Positions 41,313 through 49,803 of a stretch of DNA of 64,000 nucleotides are shown here, piece after piece (within the stretch, counting starts at the first letter, position 1; every line of letters starts with the position of its first letter). The notes beneath the pieces are model-generated. The model saw nothing but the letters and a program-made list of their open reading frames with translations, did no database searches and was not told the DNA's origin. The position numbers were made by a program, and so were the translations under genes. This DNA is from UMGS172 sp045637775 (GTDB lineage Bacteria; Bacillota; Clostridia; Oscillospirales; Acutalibacteraceae), in NCBI GenBank assembly GCA_045637775.1, contig JAZUAC010000037.1, positions 1 to 64,000 on the forward strand, written 5' to 3'.

Positions 41313-42605
41313 ATGGTATTATTATCAGTATCCATCGCACTTTTAGCAGGTCTTTTGATGACCCGTGCCTTCAAGCCGCTAAAGTTACCTTCGGTAACAG
41401 CTTATCTGATTGCCGGTGTGCTTATAGGCCCTTACTGTTTGGGAGCTTTGGGCATCAACGGTCTTGGCTTTAATGACCATATAGATGTTGAAAAGTTGGC
41501 AATGGTTTCCGAGGTTGCTTTGGGCTTTATTGCGTTTTCCATCGGTAATGAGTTTATTTTGAGCGACCTTAAAAAGACCGGTAAGCAGGCTCCTACCATT
41601 GGCGTTTTGCAGGCTTTTGTTGCTATGCTTTTGGTTGACGCCGCTTTGATAGGTATGCACTTTATCATGCCCGAGAAACTGTCGTTGGCACAGGCCATCA
41701 CCTTGGGTGCTATTGCTACCGCAACGGCACCTGCCGCAACACTTATGGTTGTTCGTCAGTATAAGGCGAAAGGTCCTTTGACCAAGCTTTTGCTGCCAAT
41801 AGTAGCACTTGATGATGCGGTTGGTCTTGTTGCTTTCGCTGTGTCATTCGGTATTGCTAAAACACTCGTCAGCGGTCAGATCGACATGGTGTCCATTCTT
41901 GTCAATCCGCTTATGGAGATAGTCTGTTCGCTCTTGCTGGGTGCTGTTATGGGTTGGGTTTTGACTCAACTTGAAAAGCTGTTCAATTCCAACACTAACC
42001 GTTTAAACCTCACCATTGCGATGGTATTTTTAACGGCTTCACTTTCTATGCTGGAGTTCCATATTGGCCCTGTACAGATACATTTCTCGGCACTCCTTAC
42101 CTGCATGATGCTGGGTACTGTGTTCTGTAATATTTGTCCTCTTTCGCATGACCTTATGGGTGCCGCCGACAAGTGGACATCGCCCGTGTTTGCGCTGTTC
42201 TTCGTTATCAGCGGTGCCGAGCTTGAGCTTAATGTTTTCACCGATTGGGCTATTGTCGTTATTGGTGTGGTATATATACTTTCCCGTTCGGCAGGAAAGT
42301 ATTTCGGTGCGGCAGGCAGTGCAAAGCTTACAAACTGCTCACCGCAGATTGTGAAATATTTGGGTGTCACACTTTTGCCGCAGGCAGGAGTTGCTTTGGG
42401 TATGTGTGCAACGGCAATGTCGCTTGGCGCTGAGGGTGCACTCATCCGCAATATCACCCTTTTTGCGGTTCTCATTTATGAGTTGTTCGGACCTATCATG
42501 ACCAGAATGGCTCTTACCGCCGCAGGGGAAATTCATCCCATTACCGAGGAAGTCAAGCGCCGCAGACAGCAAAAGCTTGAAGAGGCAAAGGAAATAAAAA
42601 AATAA
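41313..42605 (+). CDS. Cation/proton antiporter (CPA2 family)
   Basis: A 430-residue integral membrane protein of about 12-13 helices that would exchange Na+ or K+ for protons. It begins LLSVSIALLAGLLMTRAFKP, then SVTAYLIAGVLIGPYCLG, typical of CPA2; the core helix region LPIVALDDAVGLVAFAVSFG contains the conserved Asp pair (LDDAVG). There is no TrkA-N regulatory domain; the C-terminus is a short basic tail. ATG 41313 is used; an upstream extension would start inside the leader hairpin. Confidence 0.9.
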   Translation: MVLLSVSIALLAGLLMTRAFKPLKLPSVTAYLIAGVLIGPYCLGALGINGLGFNDHIDVEKLAMVSEVALGFIAFSIGNEFILSDLKKTGKQAPTIGVLQAFVAMLLVDAALIGMHFIMPEKLSLAQAITLGAIATATAPAATLMVVRQYKAKGPLTKLLLPIVALDDAVGLVAFAVSFGIAKTLVSGQIDMVSILVNPLMEIVCSLLLGAVMGWVLTQLEKLFNSNTNRLNLTIAMVFLTASLSMLEFHIGPVQIHFSALLTCMMLGTVFCNICPLSHDLMGAADKWTSPVFALFFVISGAELELNVFTDWAIVVIGVVYILSRSAGKYFGAAGSAKLTNCSPQIVKYLGVTLLPQAGVALGMCATAMSLGAEGALIRNITLFAVLIYELFGPIMTRMALTAAGEIHPITEEVKRRRQQKLEEAKEIKK

Positions 42606-42617
42606 ACTATGATAAAC

Positions 42618-42657
42618 CAAGGCTTGAGGAATTGAACCTCAAGCCTTGTGTTTTTGT
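42618..42657 (+). terminator. Terminator after the antiporter
   Basis: CAAGGCTTGAGG (42618-42629) pairs with CCTCAAGCCTTG (42637-42648), then TGTTTTTGTTT. Confidence 0.92.
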
Positions 42658-42778
42658 TTGTATAGTAAGATATGTGTTGTGGCACGGAAAAACTGACACA
42701 CCGAGCAAAAAAATCTTGTATTATTGAGAGTTTGATGTTATTATATACTGTGTATAGCTGTAATTTGGGGGTGTTGGG

Positions 42779-43609
42779 GTGTCTTACAAAAATCTGATGG
42801 ATATGCACGTGCATTCTGATAATTCGCATGATGCGCACCATTCGGTGACGCTTGTTTGTGAAAAAGCGGTGGCAAAAGGACTTCGTGCCATTGCCGTGAC
42901 CGACCATTGCAATATTATCGACTACTATAAGGATAAGCAGAACATCATCTGCCGTCAGGCGGCTTTTGAGGTTAAAAAAGCGGCCGACGTTTTTAACGGA
43001 CAGTTGATTGTATCAAGCGGTATTGAGCTTGGTTCACCTGCCCGTGACGATGAAGCGGTAAACGATGTTTTGAAAAACAAGTTTGACTTTGTTGTGGCAT
43101 CGGTGCATCGTATAAAGGGCAAGAAAAAGAGTTTCTGGCATTATGATTACAAGCGTGAAACCAACCGTCCCGAACTGCTTATTCCACGATACCTTGATGA
43201 AGTGATTGAAACGGTGCAATGGAACGGGTTTGATTCACTTGCTCACTTAACATACCCTTTAAGATATTTTCCTGCCGAAAGTTTGGCGGAGTTTGACTTT
43301 TGGCAGTACCGCGAACAAATTGAACTGATACTTAAAACATTAGCTCAAAACGGAAGGGCGTTGGAAATCAACACCAAGGGTGATCCATTTTCAATGAACG
43401 GAAATACATATAATTTCCACCCCGACCTTGAATTGGTCAAGCTTTTCCGTGAGCTTGGCGGAGAATACATAACCATAGGTTCGGATGCTCACAGTGCCCA
43501 CGATGTCGGAAACCGAGTGGCCGATGCCTATGATATGGCACTGGCTGCAGGATTTAAGTATGTAACACTGTATCAACACAGAACACCACTTTCGATTAAG
43601 ATAAATTAA
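42779..43609 (+). CDS. PHP-domain phosphatase (HisK-like)
   Basis: A 276-residue PHP-fold metal-dependent phosphoesterase. Metal ligands are visible as MDMHVHSDNSHD, AVTDHCNI, SGIELGS, ASVHRIKG and GSDAHSAHD. Histidinol-phosphatase is the usual annotation, but no other his gene is nearby. GTG start with a G-rich ribosome site. It is followed after 11 bases by the Lrp gene. Confidence 0.88.
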   Translation: MSYKNLMDMHVHSDNSHDAHHSVTLVCEKAVAKGLRAIAVTDHCNIIDYYKDKQNIICRQAAFEVKKAADVFNGQLIVSSGIELGSPARDDEAVNDVLKNKFDFVVASVHRIKGKKKSFWHYDYKRETNRPELLIPRYLDEVIETVQWNGFDSLAHLTYPLRYFPAESLAEFDFWQYREQIELILKTLAQNGRALEINTKGDPFSMNGNTYNFHPDLELVKLFRELGGEYITIGSDAHSAHDVGNRVADAYDMALAAGFKYVTLYQHRTPLSIKIN

Positions 43610-43620
43610 GGAGAAAATTT

Positions 43621-44103
43621 ATGAATATCAAATTGTTGAAATTGCTTTCCAAAAACGCGAGATACACTCTGCATGAGCTTTCGGTTATGAGCGGCCTTCC
43701 TGAAAACGAGGTCAAGGCCGAAATTGAGGCCATGGAAAAGGAAGGTCTTATCCGCGGTTATAAGGCAGTTGTTGACTGGGAGCGTCTTGACAGTGCCAAG
43801 GTTTCGGCTATTATCGAACTCAAGGTTGAACCCCAGCCCGATGTAGGTTTTGAACAGATTGCCGACGAGGTTAAGAAGTATTCCGAGGTTGAGAGTGTTT
43901 ACCTTATGTCGGGCGGTTATGACCTTTGCGTTATCGTAAAGGGTAAAACCTTCCAAGAGGTTGCCATGTTTGTTGCAAAGCAGTTGGCACCCATGAAATA
44001 TGTTGTTTCCACCGCAACACACTTTATTTTACGCCGCTATAAGGAAATGGATATTGAGCTTATCGGTGATGTAAAAGACGACAGGGAGAAGATTTCGTTT
44101 TGA
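43621..44103 (+). CDS. Lrp/AsnC-family regulator
   Basis: A 160-residue feast/famine regulator with an N-terminal winged HTH (LLKLLSKNARYTLHELSVMS, then NEVKAEIEAMEKEGLIRGYKAVV) and a C-terminal RAM ligand-binding domain (VSAIIELKVEPQPDVGFEQI, SVYLMSGGYDLCVIVKGKTF). RAM domains bind amino acids. It overlaps the aminotransferase by 4 bases (TTGA), so it probably senses an amino acid tied to that enzyme. AAGGAG precedes the ATG. Confidence 0.93.
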   Translation: MNIKLLKLLSKNARYTLHELSVMSGLPENEVKAEIEAMEKEGLIRGYKAVVDWERLDSAKVSAIIELKVEPQPDVGFEQIADEVKKYSEVESVYLMSGGYDLCVIVKGKTFQEVAMFVAKQLAPMKYVVSTATHFILRRYKEMDIELIGDVKDDREKISF

Positions 44104-45272
44104 TCGATTATAATAAATTATTGAACCCCACGGTTTTGGAAATAAAGCCGTCGGGTATCAGAAAATTTTTTGATATTGCCGCCGAAATGGATGATGTCAT
44201 TTCGCTTGGTGTCGGTGAACCCGATTTCCAAACTCCTTGGCACATTCGTCAGGCAGGTATAAAATCATTGCAGGACGGTAAGACCAAATACACCTCAAAC
44301 TGGGGTATTATGGAGTTGCGTAAAGCTGTCAGCGACTATATGAAGGAACAATCGGGTTGTGAATACAACCCCGCAAGTGAGGTTTTGATCTCGGTCGGCG
44401 GTAGTGAGGCTATTGATGCTGCAGTGCGTGCCATTGTAGGCTATGGCGATGAGGTTTTGATTGTTGAGCCTAGCTTTGTTTGCTATGAGCCGATAGTAAA
44501 GCTTTCGGGCGGTGTTCCGGTGACTATTGCCACCAAGGCCGAAAACGAGTTCAGACTTACTGCCGACGAGCTTAAAAGCCACATTACCGACCGCACAAAG
44601 CTGCTTATTTTACCTTACCCGGGCAACCCTACGGGTGCTATTATGGAACGCCACGACCTTGAGGCTATTGCCGAGGTTTTAAAGGATACCGATATTGCCG
44701 TAATTTCGGACGAGATTTACTCCGAGCTTACATACACGGGTAAAAAGCATGTTTCCATTGCATCACTCGACGGTATGCAGGAAAGAACTGTGGTTATCAA
44801 CGGATTTTCCAAGACCTATTCCATGACGGGTTGGCGTTTAGGGTACGCCTGCGGTCCTGCACCTATTTTGAGTCAGATGACCAAGATTCATCAGTTTGCC
44901 ATAATGTCGGCGCCTACAACTTCGCAGTATGCCGCTATTGAGGCTCTCAAAAACGGACGTGCTGATATTGAGGCAATGGTTGAGGAATATGATATGCGTC
45001 GCCGTTTGATTGTTGACGGCTTTAATGAGTTGGGTCTTGAATGCTTTGAGCCCAAAGGTGCTTTCTATGCCTTCCCGAGTATTAAGTCAACCGGTCTGTC
45101 GTCCGAGGAATTTTGTGAGAGACTGCTTTATTCCAAAAAGGTGGCAATAGTGCCGGGTAATGCTTTTGGTGAAAGCGGTGAGGGTCATGTCAGAGCATCC
45201 TACTGCTACTCGGTTGACCATATCAAGGAAGCATTGCGCCGTATCGGTGAATTTTTGGAAGAGATAAAATGA
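44100..45272 (+). CDS. Class I/II PLP-dependent aminotransferase
   Basis: A 390-residue fold type I aminotransferase: ISLGVGEPDFQTPWHIRQAG, TKYTSNWGIMELRKAVSDYM, LPYPGNPTGAIM, VISDEIYSELTY and the PLP-lysine segment NGFSKTYSMTGWRLGYACGP. This is the aspartate/aromatic aminotransferase type common beside an Lrp gene in Firmicutes; the exact amino acid is unknown. TTG start, coupled to the regulator; its own stop overlaps ispE (ATGA). Confidence 0.92.
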   Translation: MIDYNKLLNPTVLEIKPSGIRKFFDIAAEMDDVISLGVGEPDFQTPWHIRQAGIKSLQDGKTKYTSNWGIMELRKAVSDYMKEQSGCEYNPASEVLISVGGSEAIDAAVRAIVGYGDEVLIVEPSFVCYEPIVKLSGGVPVTIATKAENEFRLTADELKSHITDRTKLLILPYPGNPTGAIMERHDLEAIAEVLKDTDIAVISDEIYSELTYTGKKHVSIASLDGMQERTVVINGFSKTYSMTGWRLGYACGPAPILSQMTKIHQFAIMSAPTTSQYAAIEALKNGRADIEAMVEEYDMRRRLIVDGFNELGLECFEPKGAFYAFPSIKSTGLSSEEFCERLLYSKKVAIVPGNAFGESGEGHVRASYCYSVDHIKEALRRIGEFLEEIK

Positions 45273-46123
45273 AGATAAAAGCTAATGCCAAGGTTAATTT
45301 GTCGCTTGATGTAACGGGTAAACGACCTGACGGTTATCACACATTAGAGTCGGTTTTCCAATCGGTTTCGCTTTGCGATTACCTTACGGTTGAGTTAAGT
45401 GATACGATAAGTGTCACTTGTTCGGATAACTCGGTTAATAGCGAGGATAACCTCTGCCATAAAGCGGCAAAACTTTTCTTTGAAGCAACCGATATTAAAG
45501 GCGGTGCCGAAATCTTTATAGAAAAGCATATTCCCATGGCAGGCGGTTTGGGCGGAGGAAGTGCCGATGCAGCCGCAACGCTTGTTGCATTGAACGAGCT
45601 TTGCAACCAACCGCTTACCCAAGAAAAGCTTTTGGAGATTGCCTTAAAACTGGGTGCCGATGTGCCGTTTTGTATGTTGGGCGGAACCAAGCTGTGTGAA
45701 GGAATCGGTGAGATTATGACCGACCTTGCACATTTACCCGATTGCTTTATGGTTATTGCCAAAAAGGGTGAAAAATCCTCGACGGGCGATATGTACCGTG
45801 CGCTTGATTCGGCTGTTTCGCGCCGTCATCCCGACACCAAAGGCATGATAAACGGTCTTGACAACGGCAATTTGAAGCAAACCTTTAAAGGTGCCTACAA
45901 CTGCTTTGAGTTGGTCTGTGACGCTTCGGCATTGAACGAAGCACGCGAGGTTGCCGATGCAACAAATGCGATTTATTGTGGTCTTTCGGGAGCAGGCCCT
46001 ACCGTGGTTTTGATTTTTGACTCTATGACCGACGCTAAAAAGGCGGCAAGCTCTTTGTCCCCAAAAGGCTTTTTCACCTATATTGCCGAGCCGTGTGAAA
46101 AAGGCGTTGAAATAATTGAATAA
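45269..46123 (+). CDS. ispE: 4-diphosphocytidyl-2-C-methyl-D-erythritol kinase
   Basis: IspE phosphorylates CDP-ME in the MEP route to isoprenoids. This is a 284-residue GHMP kinase: KANAKVNLSLDVTGKRPDGY (Lys-Asn substrate region), the ATP loop MAGGLGGGSADAAATLVALN, and the C-terminal GLSGAGPTVVLIFD. Its start overlaps the aminotransferase stop, so supply of isoprenoid precursor, including undecaprenyl carrier, is expressed with amino acid metabolism. Confidence 0.95.
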   Translation: MKIKANAKVNLSLDVTGKRPDGYHTLESVFQSVSLCDYLTVELSDTISVTCSDNSVNSEDNLCHKAAKLFFEATDIKGGAEIFIEKHIPMAGGLGGGSADAAATLVALNELCNQPLTQEKLLEIALKLGADVPFCMLGGTKLCEGIGEIMTDLAHLPDCFMVIAKKGEKSSTGDMYRALDSAVSRRHPDTKGMINGLDNGNLKQTFKGAYNCFELVCDASALNEAREVADATNAIYCGLSGAGPTVVLIFDSMTDAKKAASSLSPKGFFTYIAEPCEKGVEIIE

Positions 46124-46128
46124 TTTAT

Positions 46129-46178
46129 AACACTCCTGCCAATATTTTCCTTGAAGATTTTTGACAGGAGTGTTTTTT
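46129..46178 (+). terminator. Terminator-like hairpin whose 3' arm holds the spoIIR ribosome site
   Basis: AACACTCCTG (46129-46138) with CAGGAGTGTT (46165-46174), extended by CAA/TTG, ends in T6 (46173-46178). The AGGAG of the right arm is the ribosome site for ATG 46179, so the folded stem would both end ispE transcription and hide spoIIR initiation. Confidence 0.7.
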
Positions 46179-46820
46179 ATGCAATTACTTAAAAGAATAT
46201 CCAAACACATCGACCACTCGGCGGCAATCCGTGCCGTGGCAGTAGCGTTGATACTTGTGCTGACCTTTACTATTTGCGGGTTTGACGCCAAGTGCGACAC
46301 CATTCGTGAAAATGTTTTGCGCCTTCATGTACTTGCCAATTCCGACAGTGACGAGGATCAGGCTTTGAAATTAAAGGTAAGGGATGCTTTGCTTGTTGAG
46401 TCCGAAGGAATGTTTAAAGATTGCAATTCCGAAGCCGAAGCGGCAGAAAGTGCCAAGCAGAATATCGAAAAACTGCAACAAATTGCTCAACAAACGGTTT
46501 ATAGCAATGGCTACACATATCCCGTTACCGTGACGGTGGGCGAAACTTGGTTCGAAACAAGGCACTACGAGGAGTTCACCTTGCCTGCGGGTGAGTATGA
46601 GGCTTTGCGCGTTGTGATAGGTGAGGGCGAAGGCAAAAATTGGTGGTGCGTTATGTTTCCTGCGGTTTGTATTTCATCGGCGGGAAAGAATAAAGGGTTT
46701 TCCAAGGTTTTGAACGACGATACCGCCGAAATAGTAGAAAAGCCCAAGCAATATAAAGCTCGGTTTAAAGTGGTTGAGCTGTTCCAAAAGGCTCGCCGAG
46801 GCTTGCTAAAATTGTTTTAA
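46179..46820 (+). CDS. spoIIR: Stage II sporulation protein R
   Basis: SpoIIR is a forespore-made, secreted signal that activates the SpoIIGA protease to process pro-sigma-E in the mother cell. This 213-residue protein has one N-terminal hydrophobic export segment (AAIRAVAVALILVLTFTICG), then the family signature NVLRLHVLANSDSDEDQALK, KVRDALL and GKNWWCVMFPAVC. It places the organism in a spore-forming lineage. No promoter of forespore type was identified; see the overlapping hairpin. Confidence 0.95.
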   Translation: MQLLKRISKHIDHSAAIRAVAVALILVLTFTICGFDAKCDTIRENVLRLHVLANSDSDEDQALKLKVRDALLVESEGMFKDCNSEAEAAESAKQNIEKLQQIAQQTVYSNGYTYPVTVTVGETWFETRHYEEFTLPAGEYEALRVVIGEGEGKNWWCVMFPAVCISSAGKNKGFSKVLNDDTAEIVEKPKQYKARFKVVELFQKARRGLLKLF

Positions 46821-46853
46821 TGAAAAAAATTTAGATTTTTTTGAAAATAATAC

Positions 46854-46882
46854 TTGCATTTTGATATGAGTTGTGGTATTAT
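46854..46882 (+). promoter_or_regulatory. Promoter of rpmE
   Basis: -35 TTGCAT at 46854-46859, 17-bp spacer, -10 TATTAT at 46877-46882. Confidence 0.78.
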
Positions 46883-46920
46883 CTCTTTACTGATGTGAAG
46901 AAAAGGAGAGGGGTGACAAC

Positions 46921-47127
46921 ATGAAAGAGGGTATTCATCCGCAGTATGAGACAGTTGTTGTAAAGTGTGCTTGCGGAGCTGAGTTCGAAACTCGCTCGAC
47001 AAAGAAAGATATCCGTTTGGATATTTGCTCCAAGTGTCATCCGTTTTTCACCGGCAGACAGAAGCTTGTTGATACCGGTGGTCGCGTAGACAGATTCAAA
47101 AAGCGTTTTGGCATGGATGCTAAATAA
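46921..47127 (+). CDS. rpmE: 50S ribosomal protein L31, zinc-type
   Basis: A 68-residue L31 of the C+ (zinc-binding) type: KCACGAEF and ICSKCHPFFTG carry the CxC and CxxC ligands, and TGGRVDRFKKRFGM is the conserved C-terminal tail. The ATG follows GGAGAGGGGTG. It has its own promoter and terminator. Confidence 0.97.
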   Translation: MKEGIHPQYETVVVKCACGAEFETRSTKKDIRLDICSKCHPFFTGRQKLVDTGGRVDRFKKRFGMDAK

Positions 47128-47144
47128 TTGTTTCAGATCTTTGG

Positions 47145-47176
47145 CCGCAGTTGTACTTTACAACTGCGGTTTTACT
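47145..47176 (+). terminator. Terminator after rpmE
   Basis: CCGCAGTTGTA (47145-47155) pairs with TACAACTGCGG (47159-47169), then TTTTAC. Confidence 0.88.
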
Positions 47177-47214
47177 TTATACGAAATTTGACTTTTACAA
47201 AAGGCGGTGACAAA

Positions 47215-47835
47215 ATGGACGACTATAAGACGGTGCGACAACCGGGTGAGGCCGAGTATGAGGAAAAACGTTCGCGATTTATCGGAAGTATTATTCCGTG
47301 TACCACCGAGGAGGAGGCTATTGCCTTCATCAACAAGCGCAAATCCGAGACATTTGGTGCAAGGCATAATGTTTATGCTTATATTCTTCGCGAGAATAAT
47401 ATTGCCCGTTTTTCGGATGACGGCGAGCCTCATTCAACGGCAGGTATGCCCACGCTTGATGTTTTGAAAAAACAAGGGTTGGTTGACTGTTGTGTAGTTA
47501 CCACACGTTATTTTGGCGGAGTTTTGCTTGGCACGGGCGGTTTGGTGCGTGCTTATACCGCCGCGGCTTCAAGAGCTGTCGAGGCGGCTGGCGTTGCCGT
47601 AATGCGTGAGTGTTATCAGTGCTTTATAAACTGTCCTTATTCCGACCATGCCCAGGTTGAAAGGGTTATCGAAAACGGCGGCGGCAAGGTCACAGGGTGC
47701 GATTTTACGCATGAGGTATCGGTCAAGTTTTCCATAACTGCCGAGGATTATGAAAAAATAGTCCCCAAATTCACCGATGTTTTTTGCGGCAGATTGTCAC
47801 CCGAAATTGTAAGCACGGGTTATGCTGAGGTTTGA
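47215..47835 (+). CDS. YigZ/IMPACT-family protein
   Basis: A 206-residue protein with the N-terminal IMPACT/UPF0029 domain (EKRSRFIGSIIPCTTEEEA, RHNVYAYIL, FSDDGEPHSTAGMPTLDVL, TRYFGGVLLGTGGLVRAYT) and a C-terminal DUF1949-like domain (SDHAQVERVIENGGGKVTGC). Bacterial members are linked to translation stress, but their role is not settled. ATG 47215 is chosen because GGCGGTG lies just upstream; the longer reading frame would cross the rpmE terminator. Confidence 0.93.
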   Translation: MDDYKTVRQPGEAEYEEKRSRFIGSIIPCTTEEEAIAFINKRKSETFGARHNVYAYILRENNIARFSDDGEPHSTAGMPTLDVLKKQGLVDCCVVTTRYFGGVLLGTGGLVRAYTAAASRAVEAAGVAVMRECYQCFINCPYSDHAQVERVIENGGGKVTGCDFTHEVSVKFSITAEDYEKIVPKFTDVFCGRLSPEIVSTGYAEV

Positions 47836-47982
47836 TTGAAAAATTTTAAATTTTTAGACGAAAATAAAAGTATTTTACAAAGTATTTACGAATAATAAAT
47901 TAAGAAAATAAAATATTAAATTCAAAGTCCCGATTTTGGTACTATGGATGAGGTAAAATGGCGTTGAAAGGGGAGTGAGGCA

Positions 47983-49779
47983 ATGGCATTACCGCAGGAT
48001 TTTTTATTGGAACTTAAATACCGCAACGATATTGAATCGGTTTTGTCACCCTACATAGCCCTTAAACGAAGAGGAAGTAATCTTGTCGGTCTTTGTCCTT
48101 TCCATAATGAAAAGACACCTTCCTTCACTGTCTATCCCGAAAACGGTTCGTATTACTGTTTTGGTTGCGGTCAGGGTGGCGATATAATCACCTTCACGAT
48201 GAAGATGGAAAATCTTGATTATATCGACGCAATTCGCCGTCTCGCCGAAAAAGCAGGACTCAGGATGCCCGAGGATAACCGTGACGATAAGGAATTAAAG
48301 TTAAAGAACGATATTTATGCCGTCAATGCCGAGGCGGGAAGATTTTTTCACTCGGTGCTGATGAGTCCACAAGGCAAGGCGGGACTTGACTATTTCTTGG
48401 GTCGAGGATTGAGCCTTAAAACCGTTAAAAGATTTGGGTTGGGTTTTGCTCCCGATGATTGGCACGCTTTGGAAAATCACCTTAAATCAAAGGGCTTTAC
48501 CGATTATATAATCTCGGCGGCCGACCTTGTGGGTAAATCCGAAAAGAAGGATAAATTCGGCAAAAACATAACCTATGATCGATTCCGCAACCGTATAATG
48601 TTCCCTATAATCAACATTCACGGTAAGGTTATCGGCTTCAGTGGACGAGCTATGCCGGGTAACGAAAAACAAGGCGGAAAGTACATAAATACGTCAGATA
48701 CACCGGTTTATAAAAAAAGCCACAATATGTTTGCCTTGAATTACGCCAAGGCTGTTTGCTCAAAGCAGGCAATTTTGGTTGAAGGAAATATGGATGTTAT
48801 TGCGCTTCATCAGGCAGGGTTTGAGACGGCGGTTGCCGCTTTGGGAACCTCGTTTACCGAAGAGCAGGCAAGGTTGCTTGCGAGATACACCAAAGAGGTT
48901 GTTCTGACCATGGATGCCGACTCGGCGGGCGAAAAGGCAACCGACCGAGCCATAAACATACTTGAACCTGTCGGCGTTGGAATAAGGGTACTGCGGTTGC
49001 CTGATTGTAAGGACCCTGATGAGTTTATCAAAAAGCACGGTAATGCACGGTTCCAAAAATTGTTGGATAATGCAATGAGTGCACTTGAATATAAGCTTTT
49101 AACCGCGGCAAGGGGTATTGATCTCGACGCTACCGACGGTAAGTTGCAATATCTCAATAAGGCATGTGAGGTTCTGGCGGCCACTAAAGACCCGATAGCT
49201 ATCGACCTTTACACGGGTAAGCTTTCGGTAAAGTATGGCGTCTCGAAGGAGAGACTCACACAGATAGTGAAAATGTCGCAGGAAAAACGGCGAAACGGTG
49301 AGGTCAGGCGCGAGCTTAACGAAATAATCGCACCGCAAACCGTGAAAAAGAACGAGATAAATCCGCAAAAGGCACAGTTCAAGCTTGCCGCAAAAGCTGA
49401 GGAGACAGTTATTTCAGTTTTGGTAAGGCATCCCGATATGCTTGAAGCTGCCAAATCGAAACTCGATCCGTCGGACTTTTTGACCGATTTTAACCGCAAG
49501 CTTTTTGAACGTGTGGTTGAGATACTTGAAACGGGACACAGCTTTGATTTGGTTTTGTTGGGGTCGGAGTTTTCGCCCGATGAAATCGGATATATTACAA
49601 GGCTTCTAACCGTTTCAACCGCTAACGAAAATGCTCAAAAGGTGCTGGATGACAGTATCAGGGTTATTTTAAGCGAAAAACGTTTGGCGGACAAGCCCGA
49701 TGTATCTGAAATGAATGACGATGATTGGGCAAAAGAAATGTCGGAACTTATAAAATCAAAGAAAAAGGGTAAAACCTAA
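47983..49779 (+). CDS. dnaG: DNA primase
   Basis: DnaG makes RNA primers for replication. The 598-residue protein has the CHC2 zinc finger (C38, H41, C59, C62), the RNA polymerase core region (YDRFRNRIMFPIINIHGKVI, GFSGRAM, YINTSDTPVYKKS), the TOPRIM motifs (ILVEGNMDVIALHQAG and TMDADSAGEKATDRA) and a C-terminal DnaB-interacting helical domain. It is followed by rpoD after 24 bases, the classic macromolecular synthesis order. Confidence 0.98.
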   Translation: MALPQDFLLELKYRNDIESVLSPYIALKRRGSNLVGLCPFHNEKTPSFTVYPENGSYYCFGCGQGGDIITFTMKMENLDYIDAIRRLAEKAGLRMPEDNRDDKELKLKNDIYAVNAEAGRFFHSVLMSPQGKAGLDYFLGRGLSLKTVKRFGLGFAPDDWHALENHLKSKGFTDYIISAADLVGKSEKKDKFGKNITYDRFRNRIMFPIINIHGKVIGFSGRAMPGNEKQGGKYINTSDTPVYKKSHNMFALNYAKAVCSKQAILVEGNMDVIALHQAGFETAVAALGTSFTEEQARLLARYTKEVVLTMDADSAGEKATDRAINILEPVGVGIRVLRLPDCKDPDEFIKKHGNARFQKLLDNAMSALEYKLLTAARGIDLDATDGKLQYLNKACEVLAATKDPIAIDLYTGKLSVKYGVSKERLTQIVKMSQEKRRNGEVRRELNEIIAPQTVKKNEINPQKAQFKLAAKAEETVISVLVRHPDMLEAAKSKLDPSDFLTDFNRKLFERVVEILETGHSFDLVLLGSEFSPDEIGYITRLLTVSTANENAQKVLDDSIRVILSEKRLADKPDVSEMNDDDWAKEMSELIKSKKKGKT

Positions 49780-49803
49780 TTTGGGATGATAGGGGAAATA
49801 AAA

